Shown: positions 7,639 to 15,446 of the stretch, piece after piece
Numbering within the stretch: position 1 is the stretch's first letter
Layout of the letters: each line of letters starts with the position of its first letter
IMG/VR virus record: IMGVR_UViG_3300001679_000329
Coordinates: 1 to 24,260 of that record
DNA: 24,260 bases
Reading direction: 5' to 3' (one strand)
Source: a virus
Notes under the pieces: model-generated
What the model was told of the DNA's origin: nothing
Seen by the model: only the letters and a program-made list of their open reading frames with translations
Databases searched by the model: none
Program-made: the position numbers and the translations under genes

Positions 7639-8702
7639 AGATAGCTATATTAAATGATACCCACTGCGGAGTTAGAAACTCATCTGAAATCTTTATGGAT
7701 TATCAGGAGAGCTTTTACCGAGACGTATTTTTCCCATATTTGCATGAAAATGGAATATCTCAAATCATTCATTTGGGAGACTACTACGATCATCGTAAGA
7801 ATATTAATTTCAAAGCATTACATCATAACCGTAAGATATTCCTTGAGCCTATGAAAGAGAAAGGTATTAAAATGGATATCATTCCAGGCAATCATGATGT
7901 ATTCCATAAGAATACTAATGATCTTACATCCCTTAAAGAACTATTAGGATATTATACTGCTAACGTTAATATTGTTACTAAACCCACATGTATCAATTAC
8001 GATGGTTTAGATGTACATTTGATACCATGGATTAATAAAGAAAACTATAATGAATATACGAATTATATAAAAAATAATGATGGTATACTTATGGCCCATT
8101 TAGAATTGAAAGGATTTAAGGTCCTAAAGAATTTTGAACAGAAACATGGTATGTCAGCAACGTTATTTGATCATTATGATATGGTGTTATCTGGCCATTA
8201 TCATACTAAATCTAGTAATAAGATTGTTAGATATTTAGGATCACAAATGGAATTTACATGGAATGATGCTCATGAAGAGAAGCATTTCCATATTTTAGAT
8301 ACAGAAACAAAAGAAGTAACTCCGGTACTTAACCCATTGACCTTATTTAGAAAGGTATATTATGATGATGGACCAACCAGTAAGACTGACTATAACACTT
8401 TAGATATATCTAATTTGGATTATAAGTTTGTTAAGGTTATTGTTGAGAACAAAACTAATCCGTTTTTATTTGACAAATTCGTAGATCGAATTGCAGATTT
8501 AAACACACACGAACTGAAAATAATAGAAAACTTCCAGGAGTTTTTAGGTGAAAACGTAACTACATCTTTAGAGGATGTAGAGAATACCCAAGAATTAATG
8601 GATAACTATATTGATTCAGTGACAACAGATCTCGACAGAGATAAACTTAAAACATTAATGAATTCATTATATAATGAAGCAATAGACGAGGAAATACAAT
8701 GA
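7635..8702 (+). CDS. 47: gp47-like recombination endonuclease subunit (Mre11/SbcD family)
   Basis: A 355-residue calcineurin-like phosphoesterase, close to T4 gp47 (339). Metal-binding motifs appear in order: NDTHCG (D8, H10), GDYYDHR (D49), GNHD (85-88), MAHLELKG, and SGHYHT with H188/H190. With gp46 it forms the nuclease that resects double-strand ends so that UvsX can initiate recombination-dependent replication. It overlaps the sugar-epimerase gene by ATGA and the next small gene by ATGA. In T4, 47 and 46 are near neighbours with a tiny gene between them; here a small exported protein occupies that position. Confidence 0.94.
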   Translation: MKIAILNDTHCGVRNSSEIFMDYQESFYRDVFFPYLHENGISQIIHLGDYYDHRKNINFKALHHNRKIFLEPMKEKGIKMDIIPGNHDVFHKNTNDLTSLKELLGYYTANVNIVTKPTCINYDGLDVHLIPWINKENYNEYTNYIKNNDGILMAHLELKGFKVLKNFEQKHGMSATLFDHYDMVLSGHYHTKSSNKIVRYLGSQMEFTWNDAHEEKHFHILDTETKEVTPVLNPLTLFRKVYYDDGPTSKTDYNTLDISNLDYKFVKVIVENKTNPFLFDKFVDRIADLNTHELKIIENFQEFLGENVTTSLEDVENTQELMDNYIDSVTTDLDRDKLKTLMNSLYNEAIDEEIQ

Positions 8703-9100
8703 GTTATAAAACTAAAACTAATTATCTATTAGAAACCTTTACAATATTAGCACTAGCAGCTATATTTGTATTTAGCTATCCAAAGACGGCAGAGGCATCA
8801 CACCACGAACGTCACCCAGCAAGTACTCATCACTTCAATATTGAAGATGCAATGAATAATAAGGAGATTGTATTAATGGCTATTGGCACAGCGGTATATT
8901 ATCGTGAGTACTGTGCAGGCCTAACTAATATTGGTATGTCATATCTTGATAAAGCGATTGCTCAACATAAGATAAATGTACATACAATGTCTAAAGAAGC
9001 ACAATATAAAGTTGGCTATAAACTAGCAGAGAGTTACCCAACATGTGGCAAGCTTAGATTTGCAATTTCAGATGCAGGTCTTGGAGCTATGATCCGTTGA
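8699..9100 (+). CDS. Small exported protein of unknown function between 47 and 46
   Basis: A 133-residue protein I do not recognise. It has a short positively charged N-terminus (MSYKTKTNY) and a hydrophobic segment at residues 10-27. A likely signal-peptidase site AEA (31-33) is followed by a histidine-rich stretch (HHERHPASTHH). The mature part is mainly helical, with two cysteines (C72, C116) that could form a disulfide after export. This suggests a periplasmic or membrane-anchored product, unlike the cytoplasmic nuclease subunits around it. It overlaps both neighbours by 4 bp (ATGA, TTGA), so it is translated with them. A role in membrane attachment of recombination complexes or in altering the host envelope would be speculation. 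Confidence 0.65.
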   Translation: MSYKTKTNYLLETFTILALAAIFVFSYPKTAEASHHERHPASTHHFNIEDAMNNKEIVLMAIGTAVYYREYCAGLTNIGMSYLDKAIAQHKINVHTMSKEAQYKVGYKLAESYPTCGKLRFAISDAGLGAMIR

Positions 9101-10788
9101 TTAAATTTAAATTTGTGTCATGGCAGAATTTTCTATCTGCTGGTAATAATGAAATTCGAATTGACTTAGATAGATCTAAATCAACTCTAATTGTAGGACA
9201 CAACGGAGCTGGAAAATCTACGTTATTAGATGCTCTTTCCTTTGGGCTATTTGGCAAACCTCATAGATCAATTAAAAAGAATCAGTTAATAAATTCTGTT
9301 AACATGAAAGGTGCAAAGGTAACGATTGAATTCGAAACTGCAGGTCATACCTTTTTGATTATACGTACCATTAAACCTAATGACTTTAAAATTTGGCAAG
9401 ATGGTAAATTTATAGATCAAACAGCATCAGCCAGGGATTACCAGAAATTCTTAGAACAGAATATTCTTAAGCTTAACCACAAGTCATTCCATCAAATTGT
9501 GGTACTTGGATCATCGTCATTTGTACCATTTATGCAATTACCAGCACACCACAGACGTGAAGTGATTGAAGATTTATTAGATGTATCGATATTCGGTAAA
9601 ATGAAAAATATCCTTAAAGATAGAACTACAGAAACTAAATCTAACTTAAAGAAATACAAAGGATTAATTGATACTGAAAAGGGCAAAATACAATATCAAA
9701 AGAAGTATATTGATAAAATGGAAGCTTTAAACGAAGCAGCAGATGCTGACGTTGAAGAAACTAATAAAGGTATAGATCAAAAAATAGATAAATTGACTAC
9801 AAAGGGTATTAGTCTTATGGAAGATCTAGGTAAGTATCCACAAGAGATTCATATGGATTTGACATCTTTATTAATTGATAAAGACGAATTAGTTGCCAAA
9901 TTAGCTGATATCAAATGTACAATTGAGAATGCCACAGAAGAACATCTATTCTATATGAATAATGATTCGTGTCCTACATGCTCACAAGATATCACACAAG
10001 CTCTTAAAGATACTAGAGTTACTACATTAAAAGAAGCGGCTAAATCTATATTAAAAACTAGAGAAGAAGTCATTAGTGACATGGGTGAAAACACAGATCT
10101 TATAGCAGATATGCAGAATACATTAAAAGAAATTAGTAATACCAGTAATGAAATGCAACGTACCCAAGCATTAATTGAACAGTTGAAAACATCTAAGTTA
10201 GTTAAAAAGGATAAGGTAGATCTAACGAAATCATATGAAGAACTAAAGACATTAATAACGGCTATGGATGAACTTAGAGATGAGTTAGATTTATTATCAG
10301 AAAGATTACTATATAATGATACTGCTACTGCCATGTTAAAAGACACAGGTATACGTACTAAAGTCGTTAGAGAATATCTACCAGCAATGAATATGTTAAT
10401 TAATAACTATCTGCAAACCCTAGACTTCTTTGTATCATTTAACCTTGATGAGAACTTTAACGAAACAATTAGAAGTAGACACAGAGATACATTCGTCTAT
10501 GCTAACTTCTCAGAAGGTGAAAAGCAACGTATTGATTTGTCATTGTTATTTGCATGGAGACAGATTGCTAAGATGAAGAATTCTACAAATACCAATTTGT
10601 TATTACTTGATGAGACCTTCGATTCATCATTAGATACTGATGGTGTAGATAATCTTATGAAGATACTATATAGTTTAGATGATAATACAAATACATTTGT
10701 CATATCGCATAAGCCAGACCTGTTAGAATCAAAGTTAAAATCTAAAATCGAATTCAAAAAAATAAACAACTTCTCTATGATAGCGTAA
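9097..10788 (+). CDS. 46: gp46-like recombination endonuclease subunit (Rad50/SbcC family)
   Basis: A 563-residue SMC-like ATPase, equal in size to T4 gp46 (560). It shows Walker A GHNGAGKST (34-42), a coiled-coil middle interrupted by a zinc-hook CPTC (C292, C295), ABC signature SEGEKQR (472-478), and Walker B LLLLDE with D505/E506. It pairs with gp47 to resect DNA ends. The start codon is TTG in a TTGA overlap with the upstream exported-protein gene. The second codon onward (IKFKFVSWQNFLSAG) aligns with the conserved Rad50 N-terminus, so the non-ATG start is well supported. The next gene is separated by the first copy of the stem-loop/promoter cassette. Confidence 0.95.
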   Translation: MIKFKFVSWQNFLSAGNNEIRIDLDRSKSTLIVGHNGAGKSTLLDALSFGLFGKPHRSIKKNQLINSVNMKGAKVTIEFETAGHTFLIIRTIKPNDFKIWQDGKFIDQTASARDYQKFLEQNILKLNHKSFHQIVVLGSSSFVPFMQLPAHHRREVIEDLLDVSIFGKMKNILKDRTTETKSNLKKYKGLIDTEKGKIQYQKKYIDKMEALNEAADADVEETNKGIDQKIDKLTTKGISLMEDLGKYPQEIHMDLTSLLIDKDELVAKLADIKCTIENATEEHLFYMNNDSCPTCSQDITQALKDTRVTTLKEAAKSILKTREEVISDMGENTDLIADMQNTLKEISNTSNEMQRTQALIEQLKTSKLVKKDKVDLTKSYEELKTLITAMDELRDELDLLSERLLYNDTATAMLKDTGIRTKVVREYLPAMNMLINNYLQTLDFFVSFNLDENFNETIRSRHRDTFVYANFSEGEKQRIDLSLLFAWRQIAKMKNSTNTNLLLLDETFDSSLDTDGVDNLMKILYSLDDNTNTFVISHKPDLLESKLKSKIEFKKINNFSMIA

Positions 10789-10877
10789 TAGACACACTAT
10801 CTGTGTGAAAAGTAACCACATAAAAGGCTAAAACTATGATATAATGGTACCATAAACAATTGATTAAGGAAACAATT
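10789..10877 (+). repeat. Stem-loop/promoter/leader cassette, copy 1
   Basis: First of three related ~90 bp intergenic modules (the others are at 11349 and 13519). Order: TAGACACACTATCTGTGTG with a CACAC/GTGTG stem (10793-10797 with 10803-10807), then GAAAAGTAACCACATAA, an extended -10 ATGATATAAT (hexamer 10840-10845), and a leader containing ATAAACAATTG and a purine-rich ribosome-binding site. The layout matches the 'promoter early stem-loop' (PeSL) cassettes described in T4-type phages. The -35 position holds CACATA, a weak match, as in copy 2. The stem has no following T-run, so termination is doubtful. Confidence 0.8.
10817..10845 (+). promoter_or_regulatory. Early-type promoter in cassette copy 1
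   Basis: The extended -10 is TGATATAAT with hexamer at 10840-10845. The hexamer 17 bp upstream is CACATA (10817-10822), a weak -35. The sequence AAACTATGATATAAT is shared with the promoters before the CobS-like gene, gene 43 and the 23084 gene, supporting a real host-polymerase promoter. Confidence 0.7.
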
Positions 10878-11351
10878 ATGTACAAATATTTCACTGAAAA
10901 GCTAACTGAAAGTGTTTTTAATAATAATGATGATATGCAAAGACAAGCTACCGCGTTTTGTGGTGAGCATCTAGTTAAGAGATTTACTAATGGTAACATT
11001 AGACATATCTCTGGATATGATGTACAAGGTGCCAACGGCAAAACGTATGAAGTAAAATCAACTAATCGTCCAGATGCTAGATCAATGAGAATTGGTAACC
11101 TACTTAGTAAAAAAGATAAGTGTGATTTTATTGCTATTGTTGATTTTAACAGCAAAAAATTATCTTTAATTCCACACGATGTTTTCTTTGATGACGAATT
11201 AGTTTACCTTTGTACTACTAGTAATAAGAAAGGCAGATTTAGTTGGAGCGCATCTTATAATGAAACAGATAAGTTAGCAACTAAGAACACTGCAATTTTC
11301 AAACAGTACGAAGTAGATGCATCAGATTTGTTTAAAGAGATTTTACAATAG
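10878..11351 (+). CDS. PD-(D/E)XK-like nuclease fold protein, copy A
   Basis: A 157-residue protein with a candidate restriction-endonuclease-type active site. E30 lies in an N-terminal helix (CGEHLVKRF), D48 in GYDVQG, and E58-x-K60 in TYEVKST. A protein at 22560-23045 has the same spacing of these four residues (E-x17-D-x9-E-x-K). Known families with this core cut or resolve DNA, so a phage DNA-processing role is plausible but not shown. I choose ATG 10878 with AAGGAAAC upstream over an in-frame TTG at 10860 inside the leader. The gene is flanked on both sides by the repeated stem-loop/promoter cassette. Its own TAG stop is the first three bases of cassette copy 2, which makes it look like a discrete inserted module. 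Confidence 0.6.
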   Translation: MYKYFTEKLTESVFNNNDDMQRQATAFCGEHLVKRFTNGNIRHISGYDVQGANGKTYEVKSTNRPDARSMRIGNLLSKKDKCDFIAIVDFNSKKLSLIPHDVFFDDELVYLCTTSNKKGRFSWSASYNETDKLATKNTAIFKQYEVDASDLFKEILQ

Positions 11352-11438
11352 ACACACTATCTGTGTGAAAAGTAACCACATAAGTGCTACGTTTCATGAT
11401 ATAATATACATATAAACAATTGAAAAGGACATTAGATT
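11349..11438 (+). repeat. Stem-loop/promoter/leader cassette, copy 2
   Basis: Second module copy. Its first 38 bases or so are nearly identical to copy 1 (TAGACACACTATCTGTGTG, then GAAAAGTAACCACATAA). After a variable spacer it carries ATGATATAATATACATATAA with the -10 at 11400-11405, then ACAATTGAAAAGGACA, which is shared with copy 3. The TAG at its left end is the stop codon of the upstream gene. Confidence 0.85.
11377..11405 (+). promoter_or_regulatory. Early-type promoter in cassette copy 2
   Basis: Extended -10 TGATATAAT (hexamer 11400-11405) with CACATA 17 bp upstream (11377-11382). The weak -35 is the same as in copy 1. The leader to the ATG at 11439 is about 30 nt and has AAAAGGACA as ribosome-binding site. 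Confidence 0.7.
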
Positions 11439-13514
11439 ATGAATTTTAACTCTCAAGAATATTTAGCTAAGTTACTTGCTAAAGAAAATCTTACGGTTCA
11501 GCACGGTAATTATCAAACAGCATCATTTGACGTTGTTAATCGTGTGCTGAGACTACCATTATGGAAAGATCAAGGTAAAGACGTTTACGACCTTTTAGTT
11601 GGTCATGAAGTCGGCCATGCTCTTTATACTCCAGCAGACGGCTGGCACGACTCGGATAAAGAGATCCCAGGCGTTCCACGCTCATATATAAATATCATCG
11701 AAGATATTAGAATCGAAAAGATGATTCAAAGAACGTATCCAGGTATTGTTCGTGCATTTAAGAGTGGTTACAAGAAATTATTTGATAGCAACTTATTCGG
11801 TACTGATGATCGTGATATTAATAAAGCATCATTTATGGATCGAGTGAATGTTCACTCTAAAGGCCGTGGATATCTTCCTGTTGAGTTTACTCAACTTGAG
11901 CAGTTATTTGTTGATATGGCTATGGCTGTTGAGACGTGGGATGATGTGCTTAACGCATGTCGTGAGATTAATGATTTTGTTAAGGCTAAAGAAGACTATG
12001 AAGATGAAGATAAGGAAGAGTGTAGCCAAGGCACGCCAAGTGAAGATGGCCTCGAAGAGGAAAATGAAACAGAGGGAATGTCTCAAGATGATTCAGGAGA
12101 TGAAAGCGATGATTCAGGAAGTTCTGAAGGACAATCGGGATCGATAGGTGATGGCGAAGAAGCTGAGCCTGAGTCTGATACATTTACTGATGACGCTTTC
12201 CGTGAAAACCAAGAACAATTATTAGAGCAAGACGAAAATGGTCGTGCCCCACAATATTCTACTGGTATTTCAGACAACCGTTTAAAAGACATGCTTGTTC
12301 CATACGCAATGTTAAAAGAAGCGAGACTTGAAAATAGGTGGAAAGTTTCAGAGTGCTACAGTCACGCTGACAGTTATACTCAGTATGACGCATTAGTTAA
12401 AGAGGTTAAGCCAATAGTTAATTTAATGGCTAAAGACTTCGAACGTAAAAAGGCTGCGTGGGAATATTCTCGTTCTTCTGAAGCTAAAAAGGGTTCATTG
12501 AATGTCAATAAACTTCACCAATATCAATATTCTGAAGATATTTTCTTGACCGTTCAGCAACTTGCTCAAGCTAAGTCGCACGGTATTGTTATGTTAGTTG
12601 ACTGGTCTGGCTCTATGCAAGATATTGCACTAGACACGATCAAACAAACTATCATGATCGGAATGTTTTGTAAGCGTGTAAATATTCCGTTTGAAGCTTA
12701 TTCATATACTACAGGCAAGAATTTAGGTGCAACGTGTAGTGAGTTAGGTGATAACGAAATGGAAAACACACACAATACTAAGATTGTTCAGGTTTTGTCA
12801 TCGTCAATGAAAAAAGTTAACTTTGATGAAGCAGCCCGTCACTTATATGCCACCGCTCTAGCTGTCACATATAGAGGACCTTTTAGATATCAAGATGTAT
12901 GTGCGTTCGATCGCATGGGCTCAACGCCTACAATTCAAACGCTAGTTGCTAGTGCAGATATTCTTACTGACTTTAGAAAAAAACACGGAGTTCAAAAGTT
13001 AAATGTTATGTTATTAACTGACGGCGCTGCTGATAGCTACTGGATCAATAATGATTATGATCGTGATCGTGCTAAAACAACAAGTGAGATCATGTTTAAA
13101 TTCAAAAACAAATCCGTTCGTGGTGACAATTCTGCGGAACTTGTTGCTGGTACTATTCAAGCGTTAAAAGAAATTACCGGTGCCAACGTTCTTGGGTTTT
13201 TCTTAGCTAAAGACAAACGTGACTTCGCATGGGCATTCCGTTCGTATGTTCGCATATATGATTCTGTCATATACGATAAAAATCTTAAAGAATTCAATAA
13301 AAACGGCGTTGTTACTTATAATAATGTTGATGGTTATAATGAATTCTTTATCGTTAAACTCACTAACAGACAAGTCGTCGATGAGTTTGAGGTTAAAGAC
13401 AAAGGACACGGCATTGAAATTAAAGATATTAAACGTGAGTTTCGAAAGTTCAACAAGAACCGCAAAAACTCTAAGCAACTTGTCAATAAGATTACCAATG
13501 CTGTTGCTGCTTAA
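11439..13514 (+). CDS. Metallopeptidase-VWA domain protein (phage 'CobT-like')
   Basis: A 691-residue protein in three parts. The N-terminus has a zinc-peptidase motif HEVGH at 56-60 with glutamates E88/E93 (NIIEDIRIE) that could be the third ligand. Residues ~184-252 are a very acidic, Ser/Gly-rich linker. The C-terminal half is a von Willebrand A domain with the MIDAS signature D388-W-S390-G-S392 and the downstream block MLLTDGAAD. CobT of the aerobic cobaltochelatase also pairs an acidic region with a VWA domain, hence the common 'CobT' label. The HExxH head is not part of the classic chelatase and suggests a regulated peptidase. It is followed by a CobS/MoxR-type ATPase, the usual partner of such VWA proteins. 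Arginine codons are mostly CGT, unlike the AGA-rich neighbours. Confidence 0.8.
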   Translation: MNFNSQEYLAKLLAKENLTVQHGNYQTASFDVVNRVLRLPLWKDQGKDVYDLLVGHEVGHALYTPADGWHDSDKEIPGVPRSYINIIEDIRIEKMIQRTYPGIVRAFKSGYKKLFDSNLFGTDDRDINKASFMDRVNVHSKGRGYLPVEFTQLEQLFVDMAMAVETWDDVLNACREINDFVKAKEDYEDEDKEECSQGTPSEDGLEEENETEGMSQDDSGDESDDSGSSEGQSGSIGDGEEAEPESDTFTDDAFRENQEQLLEQDENGRAPQYSTGISDNRLKDMLVPYAMLKEARLENRWKVSECYSHADSYTQYDALVKEVKPIVNLMAKDFERKKAAWEYSRSSEAKKGSLNVNKLHQYQYSEDIFLTVQQLAQAKSHGIVMLVDWSGSMQDIALDTIKQTIMIGMFCKRVNIPFEAYSYTTGKNLGATCSELGDNEMENTHNTKIVQVLSSSMKKVNFDEAARHLYATALAVTYRGPFRYQDVCAFDRMGSTPTIQTLVASADILTDFRKKHGVQKLNVMLLTDGAADSYWINNDYDRDRAKTTSEIMFKFKNKSVRGDNSAELVAGTIQALKEITGANVLGFFLAKDKRDFAWAFRSYVRIYDSVIYDKNLKEFNKNGVVTYNNVDGYNEFFIVKLTNRQVVDEFEVKDKGHGIEIKDIKREFRKFNKNRKNSKQLVNKITNAVAA

Positions 13515-13518
13515 TAAA

Positions 13519-13609
13519 TAGACACACTATTTGTGTGAAAAGTAGTTGTACAAGGACTACAAACTATGATATAATATACATATAAACAATTGAAAAGGAC
13601 AACTATATA
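13519..13609 (+). repeat. Stem-loop/promoter/leader cassette, copy 3
   Basis: Third module copy. It starts TAGACACACTATTTGTGTG, with one loop change that leaves the CACAC/GTGTG stem intact, then GAAAAGTA. The middle differs from copies 1 and 2 and contains TGTACA. It ends with AAACTATGATATAATATAC and a leader ATATAAACAATTGAAAAGGACA shared with copy 2. Conservation at both ends with a divergent centre suggests spread by copying or recombination followed by local change. Confidence 0.85.
13547..13575 (+). promoter_or_regulatory. Early-type promoter before the CobS-like gene
   Basis: TGTACA (13547-13552), a 17 bp spacer and an extended -10 TGATATAAT (hexamer 13570-13575). This is the best -35 among the three cassettes and matches the promoters at 15683, 21298 and 23030. 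Confidence 0.78.
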
Positions 13610-14770
13610 ATGAATAAGAAATTAATTGAGGCGTTAGTCGCCAAATATCCAGAGCGTACAGAATTTACTGCTAAAGAAATTGCTGCCGTTACTAAAACTG
13701 TTGGTTTAAATACTTCTAAGGTTTACCACGAAGTTAAAAACAACTATCCAAAAGTAAGACGTGGAGTTTACAATCTTGAAACTGCGTTATCTCCATACGG
13801 TAAAGTTAAAACAGCCGGTGTTGTTAAAAACATCGGTGTTACTTCCGTTTCAAATGATGAGGTTTTTGTCCCTGAAGCGGATAAAACTTTCGTTGAGTGG
13901 GGAAACTTTAGAGACATTTACAAGATTGTTAAATCAAGAATGTTTTATCCTACTTATGTTACTGGAATGTCTGGTAACGGTAAGACGTTTATGATCGAAC
14001 AAGCGTGTGCCAAAGCTGGACGTGAATATGTTCGTGTTCAGATCTCTCCTGAGACTGATGAAGATGATTTGATTGGCGGCTTCCGTCTTTTAAATGGTGA
14101 GACTGTTTTCCAAAAAGGCCCAGTTATTAAAGCTATGGAACAAGGTGCTTTACTTCTAATCGATGAGATTGATCGTGGAACAAATAAGATCATGGCTCTT
14201 CAAGGTGTTTTGGAAGGTAAGCCAGTTCTAATTAAGAAGACAGGCGAAGTGATCACACCACAGCCTGGCTTTAACATTATCTCTACTGCCAATACTAAAG
14301 GCAAGGGCTCTGATGACGGACGTTACTCTGCTGCTACAATTATTGATGAAGCATTCTTAGAGCGTTTCACAATTACTGTTGAGCAAAAATACCCTACCGC
14401 TTCGATTGAAAAGAAAATTCTTAAGAAGCACATGGAAAAATTTGAGTGTGTTGATGAAGAGTTTTCAAACCTTCTCGTCGGTTGGGCTGATACGATTCGT
14501 AAGACGTTCGAAGATGAAGGTGTTGATGAGGTTATTTCAACTCGTCGTTTGTGCCACATCATTCAGACATACTCAATCTTTGGAAAACGTGATAAAGCAA
14601 TTGCGCTTTGTGTGAATCGTTTTGATGATGATACTAAAGAGGCTTTCATTGACCTTTACTCTAAGGTTGATGCCACTGTTAATTACGGTGAGGAAGCTGA
14701 AACAAACACTGACGCGTCAACCGACGTTGATGAAATTACATACGCAAAGGAGACATATGAAACTAAGTAA
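13610..14770 (+). CDS. cobS: CobS/MoxR-type AAA+ ATPase
   Basis: A 386-residue AAA+ protein. The first ~60 residues form a small helical, possibly DNA- or partner-binding head (TAKEIAAVTKTVGLNTSKVY). The ATPase core has Walker A GMSGNGKT (119-126), the CobS-like block ETDEDDLIGGFRL, Walker B LLLIDEID with D185/E186, a sensor strand ISTANT, and a second region DEAFLERF. In bacteria CobS works with CobT and CobN to insert cobalt during cobalamin synthesis. Phage homologues are widespread in marine T4-type phages, but no CobN is present here. With the VWA-peptidase just upstream it more safely reads as a MoxR/VWA-type chaperone pair. It overlaps gene 45 by 14 bp. CGT arginine codons dominate, as in the VWA gene. 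Confidence 0.82.
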   Translation: MNKKLIEALVAKYPERTEFTAKEIAAVTKTVGLNTSKVYHEVKNNYPKVRRGVYNLETALSPYGKVKTAGVVKNIGVTSVSNDEVFVPEADKTFVEWGNFRDIYKIVKSRMFYPTYVTGMSGNGKTFMIEQACAKAGREYVRVQISPETDEDDLIGGFRLLNGETVFQKGPVIKAMEQGALLLIDEIDRGTNKIMALQGVLEGKPVLIKKTGEVITPQPGFNIISTANTKGKGSDDGRYSAATIIDEAFLERFTITVEQKYPTASIEKKILKKHMEKFECVDEEFSNLLVGWADTIRKTFEDEGVDEVISTRRLCHIIQTYSIFGKRDKAIALCVNRFDDDTKEAFIDLYSKVDATVNYGEEAETNTDASTDVDEITYAKETYETK

Positions 14771-15443
14771 AAGTACTGTAGAAGTCTTAAGAAACTTCTC
14801 AAATATTAATAGCAATATCGCAATTGGCGATTCCGGATCCGTCCGGACAGTTGCGATCGCTAAGAACCTAATGGGCAAAGCGGAGATTCCAGAGGAGTTT
14901 CCGTATAAGTTCGGGATCTATGATCTCAATGAATTTTTGTCTTGTTACAGCATGTTCGATGATCCTTCATTAGGATTTGACGACAATCAAAAATTTGTTA
15001 CAATCACGGATGGAATTTCTGCAGTTAAGTATTTCTTTTCTGATATTGATAATTTAACTGTAACTGATAAAGATGTAACTATGCCAGACACGGTAGTTAA
15101 TTTCACCATTACAAATGACGAATTGAATAAGATCCGCAAAGCTTCAGCCGCATTAAAAGCAAATGACTTAGTGGTTACTAAGAATACTGATGGTGGCGTA
15201 TGGACAAAGTTAACTGTGACTGATAAAGAAAACCCAACATCCAATGAATTTAGTCTTAATATTGCTAATTGTAATATTGATACTGATGAGAACTTTGAAT
15301 TTGTATTTAATATAAACAACTTCAAGTTTAATGCAACTGATAAATATACATTTGAAATAGCGTCAAAACTTATTTCAGCAGTAAAAGCCGGCGACACCAA
15401 TTACTGGTTAGCCTTAGAAAAAACATCTACATACGGAGTATAG
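14757..15443 (+). CDS. 45: Sliding clamp gp45
   Basis: At 228 residues it has the same length as T4 gp45. It matches the clamp pattern from its N-terminus (MKLSKSTVEVLRNFSNIN) through FGIYDLNEFLS and the acidic strands to the final YWLALEKTSTYGV. The trimeric clamp tethers gp43 to DNA and, in T4, also activates late transcription through gp55. I place the start at ATG 14757 with AAAGGAGAC upstream, inside the end of the cobS-like gene. The longer in-frame opening from 14622 is an out-of-frame shadow of cobS. It is followed after 3 bp by a small gene, then the clamp-loader operon. Confidence 0.92.
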   Translation: MKLSKSTVEVLRNFSNINSNIAIGDSGSVRTVAIAKNLMGKAEIPEEFPYKFGIYDLNEFLSCYSMFDDPSLGFDDNQKFVTITDGISAVKYFFSDIDNLTVTDKDVTMPDTVVNFTITNDELNKIRKASAALKANDLVVTKNTDGGVWTKLTVTDKENPTSNEFSLNIANCNIDTDENFEFVFNINNFKFNATDKYTFEIASKLISAVKAGDTNYWLALEKTSTYGV

Positions 15444-15446
15444 ATT

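Noticed and set aside
9951-10346. 131-residue minus-strand open frame inside gp46
   Set aside because: It lies antisense to the coiled-coil region of a well-supported gene and has no promoter or ribosome-binding site; it is a shadow.
14622-14756. N-terminal extension of gp45 from ATG 14622
   Set aside because: The extra 45 residues are the cobS-like gene read out of frame; ATG 14757 has AAGGAG and gives exactly the T4 clamp length.
11439-14770. Complete phage cobalamin biosynthesis module
   Set aside because: Only CobT-like and CobS-like proteins are present; there is no CobN or other pathway gene, and the HExxH head is not explained by cobalt chelation.
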